NCBI RefSeq assembly: GCF_032062135.1
Contig: NC_092859.1
Location: 111,909,092-111,973,091, forward strand
DNA from: Pyxicephalus adspersus
Lineage: Eukaryota; Chordata; Amphibia; Anura; Pyxicephalidae
Direction: 5' to 3'
Length of the DNA: 64,000 bases
In this document: piece after piece, positions 59,040 through 64,000 of the stretch
How the letters are laid out: the number at the start of each line of letters is the position of its first letter
How positions within the stretch are numbered: the first letter of the stretch is position 1
Position numbers and translations under genes: made by a program
Notes under the pieces: model-generated
What the model saw: the letters and a program-made list of their open reading frames with translations, nothing else
Told to the model about the DNA's origin: nothing
The model's database searches: none

Positions 59040-60127
59040 ATGCATTGATATTCCAATAATTGATATGTTTGTACATATATACACTTAAGCTACTTCACTG
59101 AAGTGTTGAAATATAATGCAGAGAATTCTCACATTGACTGTGAGATGTTAGGGAGCTCTCCCTACTGACTTACATTAGAACTAGAGTGGCTTCAATCAAA
59201 CAAAGAATGCACATTCCTGATCAATGTTCAACTTATATATATATTAATAAAATAATAATTAGGTATGGCCTGGTACTAAATCAATTTTATTCAGATTTAG
59301 TTTTTTTTTTTTTTAACTAAAGATCTAATCTAATAAAAATGTCTTCTAGTGTTTGGCCAGCCTATTACCGGAAACACGTGTTGAAGTTTCAAGATATTTT
59401 TAAAAAACCTTTAATTGAACCGTCGTTGTAGCTCAGTATTTGTAAATCATATATAAAGGTGTGTCTAATTGTCTAACTGCACTGAAAAAAAATCATAAGA
59501 GTGCAGATGTTATGCTGCAAAAATACCAGAAAACTAAATTCAATTTGGCAGAAGTGAGAAATTTAATTACTCCTTGTTCAGCAAAGCCTATAGTATATTA
59601 TTTCCTAGGGTGCTTCATATTCAGTGTATCAGCTTTTTCTGCCTTTTCACACAAAGAAGCATAAAGGGATATTACAAATGTGTTTTTCTATGAACAACAG
59701 GCACACGCCACTGAAATACAAAAGGATTTATCTTTTTTAGCTCCCACTCATTTTGTCGGCACAATAGTAATGTCTGATAGCTTCCGCATTACAATTTCCG
59801 CATGTCCGCGTACTGTTTGTTTTATAAGTGAGAAGAATCAGGCTGCTTTAAAGATAACCTCACTAAACATGTATACATTCATATGCCTAATCTGATACGG
59901 TATAAAAAGATTACAAAAAATGCAGCAAGCATAAGGTCACACTATTTGGCTTTATTGTGTCATTTTAATTTGCATCAGGGAGTTGACACAGTAAAATACA
60001 AATAACAGACAATAAAATGATCAATAATTATCATGGCTTTATGAACAAACAGTCATGTTAGATTATTCTGATTATGTTCACTGAAGAATCAGGATTGACC
60101 AGGCATTGGCAATGCATTAGATGCAAT
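59040..60127. other. Non-coding DNA, candidate conserved interval at about 59460-60060
   Basis: This roughly 600-bp interval lacks recognisable repeats and carries a perfect octamer ATTTGCAT at 59968-59975 within 'taatttgcatcagggag'. Candidate enhancer-like sequence only. The frames at 59461-59664 and 59680-59895 have no known domain. Confidence 0.35.
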
Positions 60128-60352
60128 GGGCCTGATTTGTTTAAAGCTCTCCAAGGCTGGAGATGATACACTTTCATTAGTGAAGCTGGGTGAACCAGCA
60201 AACCTGGAATGGATTTCTTAAACATCATTTGCTATTTGTTAGCAAACTTTTTCAATCCTGTACAAGATGGATTTCAGGTTTTCTGGATCACCCAGCTCCA
60301 CTAATGAATGTGTATCCTCTCCAGCCCTGGAGAGCTTGAATAATTCAGGCCC
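60128..60352 (+). mobile_element. Palindromic ~220-bp MITE, complete (copy E)
   Basis: Starts 'gggcctgatttgtttaaagc' and ends 'gaataattcaggccc'. The arms pair as in copy D. Flanking 'caat' and 'attg' extend the palindrome by four bases. Confidence 0.87.
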
Positions 60353-60914
60353 ATTGTTTGAGGGTGGTTTCACTTTACGAGGTTTAACGTGCAATCTAGC
60401 ACGTGAACATGCAGTGAACACAACATAAATGGATGTATTCTTTTAACAATTTCAAGGCTTTTTTGGCCTTAAATTTAATTGAAAGGTATGCTTTCATGCC
60501 AACTCTCAGTAAACATTAGGCACAGCAATTAATAGGAAAAACCACTTATGCAGACTCTCAGAAGAAAGGGGCCAAATCTTTTCTGCATTATCATTAGCTG
60601 ATGGTTGTTATCTTAGCAACACATAGATTTTATAGTAAGTACGTTTTTACATTTTATATAATCTTCAGTCTCTGGTGTCAGTAGAGGGCTGGCAGTAAAG
60701 TGGGCCTCACAACTGAATGACAAGTTTGCTTCATTTCTAAGCAACGCAACCGATTGCGGTGTCTTAGAGCCTGTCATTGTTTCACTCCCAGTGCACACTG
60801 ATGCAACAAATTGTATCTAACTAACTTGTAAATGTTCTTGCATTGAAATGTATTGCTTAACTGCAGAAAAACACATCTCAGTACTCTCAGTGCAAATGGA
60901 CCCGAAGCATATGC
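60353..60914. other. Non-coding DNA
   Basis: Nothing recognised. Confidence 0.5.
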
Positions 60915-60985
60915 TTTGCGTAATCTCTTGGCGCTATATAAATCCTGTTTAATATTATTATTAATAATAATAATAATAATAATAT
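60915..60985 (+). mobile_element. L2 extreme 3' tail with (AAT)n
   Basis: 'gcgtaatctcttggcgctat' then 'ataaatcctgtttaat' and an (AAT)n tract. Only the last 70 or so bases of the L2 3' end are present, as in very short 5'-truncated insertions. Confidence 0.75.
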
Positions 60986-61208
60986 GAATAAACCTCATGA
61001 CACCTTTCTACTTATAACAACTGCACTATTTCAATTATATTATAAAGCAATGCATAGATTGTAAACCAATGTTCTTCTTCTGTAGCTTGCGCATTTTATT
61101 ACAGTATAAAGGCTGTATAAGAATGGGTCGAAAATAAACTGTCAATACAATTAGGTGACCTGGCCTAAAAAGTAACAAGAGGTGTTAGAACTATTGGTAT
61201 TGTGTATG

Positions 61209-61240
<32 letters not shown>

Positions 61241-62108
61241 AATACTGTATATATATTAGATTTATCATATTTCTGAGAACTAACAAACTGTGTTTTTCTG
61301 ATAACTTCCAAAGCTCTTTCTGCCCCTGAGGCTCTGTCATTTGGCAGTTAAGGGACAGAGAGTGTGCTTTAACACAAGGACAGGTAGGATGTCATCCTGG
61401 TTTGGAGAGAAATTCGAGCTCTGTCCACATTTTTGTGTCGAAGATCAAATGTTCTCCACAGAAAACAAGCAAATTATATGACCACTAACATAGGTAATTG
61501 AGGGCACCACAGGGCTCCTTCAGTTTGTTTACTTTAAATCCATGACCCTGAATGGTTTATTCAAAGTAGCAGTTGTACTTTTTTATATTTTTTTTTTAAA
61601 GCTACACTACTTTTTCATTGGTGTGGGGGAGACTTTGCTATAATAGCACTAACTTATACATTTGTATGTGCTCTGCAGTTAGGACCGGCCAGGAACCGGT
61701 CACTGGTACATCCCCCAAAGCTGCCATCTTTGCTGCTCACTCTTCCAGGATCACCAGTCTCCTTTTCAGTCATTAAACAACCACTGATGATGCAACTTAT
61801 GCAAGTGTGCAGAAGTTATATTGTGTGGGTCTATCGTAGCTATGCAGTCTATTAAAAAACTAAAAGCCAACAGGTGCCAAAGAAAAGTTTTTTTTTTGCA
61901 TACCTCTTTTGCTTCAAAACCACCAACCTCCTGGTGACTTTTTGTTTATGGGGTTTAGTTCTATTTTATCTTTAAACTTATTTGCCTATATCTCTCTGTT
62001 CTGTTTAGGTGTCCTCTAATAAAAGACAATGAAATTCAGCACTGGCATGATTTTGTTTTTTAACAACTAACAAAACTGTTAAAGTAAGCTAAATAATGAA
62101 GATTCATA
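60986..62108. other. Non-coding DNA with an AT microsatellite
   Basis: (TA)n with interruptions at about 61206-61256. The remainder is unassigned. Confidence 0.5.
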
Positions 62109-62230
62109 GGACCTAATTTATTAAAACTCTCAATCCTGGACCAGATCCATTCCACGTTTTCTGGATCACCTAGCTTCGCTGATGAAAGTGTATCCTCTCC
62201 GACCTTGGAGAGCTTTAATAAACTATGCCC
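62109..62230 (+). mobile_element. Palindromic MITE, internally deleted (copy F)
   Basis: Only the first 30 or so bases of the left end ('ggacctaatttattaaaact') are present. They join directly to the centre-right part ('caatcctggaccagatcca') through to 'ctttaataaactatgccc'. About 100 bp of the left arm has been lost, so the hairpin is destroyed although both tips remain. Confidence 0.83.
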
Positions 62231-62421
62231 ATTTGTGAAAACCAAAGCACTAGGTAGGAAGGCTTACTTCTATTTATATAGTTCCAGTATTATTTTTCAA
62301 CTTACCTGACTGAATAAGTTTCACACTAGGCAGACATGAATTATGACCAGCATTAATTCATTAAAAAGAGTTTTGGTTCCCTTTTGGAACTGCGTAGTAG
62401 AATAGTAATTTTAGATACTTT

Positions 62422-62630
62422 GAGCCTGATTTATTAAAGCTCTCCAAGGCTGGAGAAGAAATACTTTCATCAGTGATGCTGGGTGATCATGGAATGGATT
62501 TCTTCAAAGTAATTTGCTAGCAAATGTTTTGAATCCTGGACAAGATCCATCCCAGGTTTGCTGGATCACCCAGCTTTACTGATGAAAGTGTATCCTCTCC
62601 AGCCTTGGAGAGCTTTTTTAAATCAGGCCC
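62422..62630 (+). mobile_element. Palindromic ~220-bp MITE, nearly complete (copy G)
   Basis: Starts 'gagcctgatttattaaagct' and ends 'agcttttttaaatcaggccc'. A short stretch near the 'gatccagcaaacc' block of the left arm is missing compared with copy D. It lies under 200 bp downstream of copy F in the same orientation. Confidence 0.86.
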
Positions 62631-64000
62631 TTTGTGTTTTATCAAATAAACAACTGAAAAATTGTATCATAAGCTGATTGTGGTTTATAATGTATTCTGA
62701 ACAGTATGAGGTTTTGCATTATGGATCATAACCTTTTTATTTCCAGTTATCAAAACAATATATTTGTTTCTCCAACCAATAAAATGCAAACTGAAAAATA
62801 GATAAAAAGACATCCAATGTAACATTTTACCAGATGAATCCAGTTAGCCAGTTGTATCTGATCTTTAAATATGTAATAGCTTTTTTAAGTTTATTGTAGG
62901 CTCTTCACTTCTCATCTCCCCACCTCAGTGAATATTACAGAATTTTGTGATGTCCCTCTGGAGGCCGCTTTCATTATTTGCCAAGCCGACAGATGTAAGA
63001 GGGAAGGCGATATTTGTATTCTTAAAATTAGTGATGATCATAAAGGACTAAAATTTTATGGCTGTAAGCAAAACATATGCACTCATGACTAAGTTAGTCC
63101 ATTAGATTGCGGCAGGTGTTATGAAACAACATAGTGAACAAATTGAGCACAAAAATGTGCATAGAATGAAAAAGCTTTAAGTATTTTTCAGCCAAAAAAA
63201 GGCTGCATAAGAAGGATGGTATTCAGGTAATACTGATTGGAAAAATACATGGGTAGATATATCAAAAGCGGTAAAATGCAAATGGACCCTATGTCTTTGT
63301 AAACATTTTATGCTTTTGATACTTGGTCTTTTGTGTTTTTATATGAACATTACACTGCAAAACTCTCTAAATCATGCCCTCCTGTTGTTATCTCAGGACT
63401 GCAGTGAGCATGCAAAATGAAATAGAATGGTTTCCTGATTTTTTATGGATGGTCCCTTAACTTTTGACATTGACCTTTAGACCATAATGACCACCACAAA
63501 ACCATTCAAACATGATAACAATATATATAATATATATAAATATATATACATACATACATACACACACATGATACAACCCAACATATCATTTATTAAAAAT
63601 AATGTAATTTGACATTTTAAATAAATATAAAAGAGGTATTTAGTGACTAGAACTAATTATAGCTCCTTAAAATGTCATTCCAACTCTGACTGCAGCACCA
63701 TTTATTGGCTGTTGCTGCCTTTCCCTTCTCCATTTCATGGACTACTAGAAGCTGATGCCGGGTCAAATTTAAGCACTTTATTTGAATTTAAATACATGCA
63801 TTTAAGGATGTATTTATGACTACAGAGCTGCTTTAAACAGTTACTTTAAACTGCCTGGAGTTCAGCTGTAATGTACAGAACACACATTCACTACACCAAA
63901 ACATTATTTAATAAAATTATCTTTTTAAATATGAAAAGTCAAACAACTATGTGTTCATGGAACAACCTACAATATTGCTTAAAATTTATGTTAAATAATC
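62631..64000. other. AT-rich non-coding DNA
   Basis: Contains an (AT)n/(CATA)n microsatellite at about 63520-63570. Nothing else recognised. Confidence 0.5.

Overview
The window reads as intergenic or deep-intronic DNA from an anuran amphibian, most likely a ranoid frog. It is AT-rich, has three runs of N, and contains no open reading frame that looks like an intact host gene. There is no operon-like packing, no rRNA and no functional tRNA. The frog assignment is inference: it rests on repeat families I recognise as typical of frog genomes. These are L2 tails ending in an (AAT)-rich microsatellite, TTAA-flanked T2/Kolobok-like MITEs, and a roughly 220-bp palindromic MITE whose ends read 'gcctgatttattaaagc'.

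Layout. 0-10 kb: an L2 fragment, two assembly gaps, a pogo-type transposon end, a V-SINE core, a minus-strand Penelope-like ORF fragment, and a longer L2 copy whose reverse-transcriptase core is partly hidden by the third gap. 10-20 kb: half a palindromic MITE, a foldback relic, a solo LTR with a perfect 5-bp target duplication and an internal 47-bp minisatellite, two TTAA elements sharing one TTAA, a V-SINE head, and T2-like and hAT-like pieces. 20-30 kb: a full T2-like element, a possible polyadenylated retro-insert, a hAT MITE with readable ends, an AT microsatellite, the first copy of a dispersed repeat, a hAT-like fragment joined to an L2 tail, and a foldback MITE. 30-40 kb: mostly unannotated DNA, then a minus-strand T2-like copy, a complete 741-bp TA-flanked element, the second dispersed-repeat copy, a 293-bp TA-flanked MITE and two palindromic MITEs. 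40-50 kb: a Tc1-type transposase fossil, a nested palindrome complex and a reverse L2 tail. 50-64 kb: an internally deleted Tc1-type element with both ends, a T2-like element, a mariner DD34D fossil, a second T2-like half, an L2 tail and three palindromic MITEs.

No genes work together here. The content is a graveyard of unrelated mobile elements separated by AT-rich single-copy-looking sequence. A few of those intervals carry homeodomain or octamer-type motifs and could be conserved non-coding elements, which only alignment can decide. The most noteworthy observations are: a T2-like MITE family in which every copy covering the position keeps a perfect splice-donor consensus and two copies keep a YY1-like motif; a shared module linking foldback elements at 30.0 and 43.3 kb; two TTAA elements abutting through one TTAA; and the exact 34-residue catalytic spacing preserved in the mariner fossil. 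I did not find a previously undescribed biological system.
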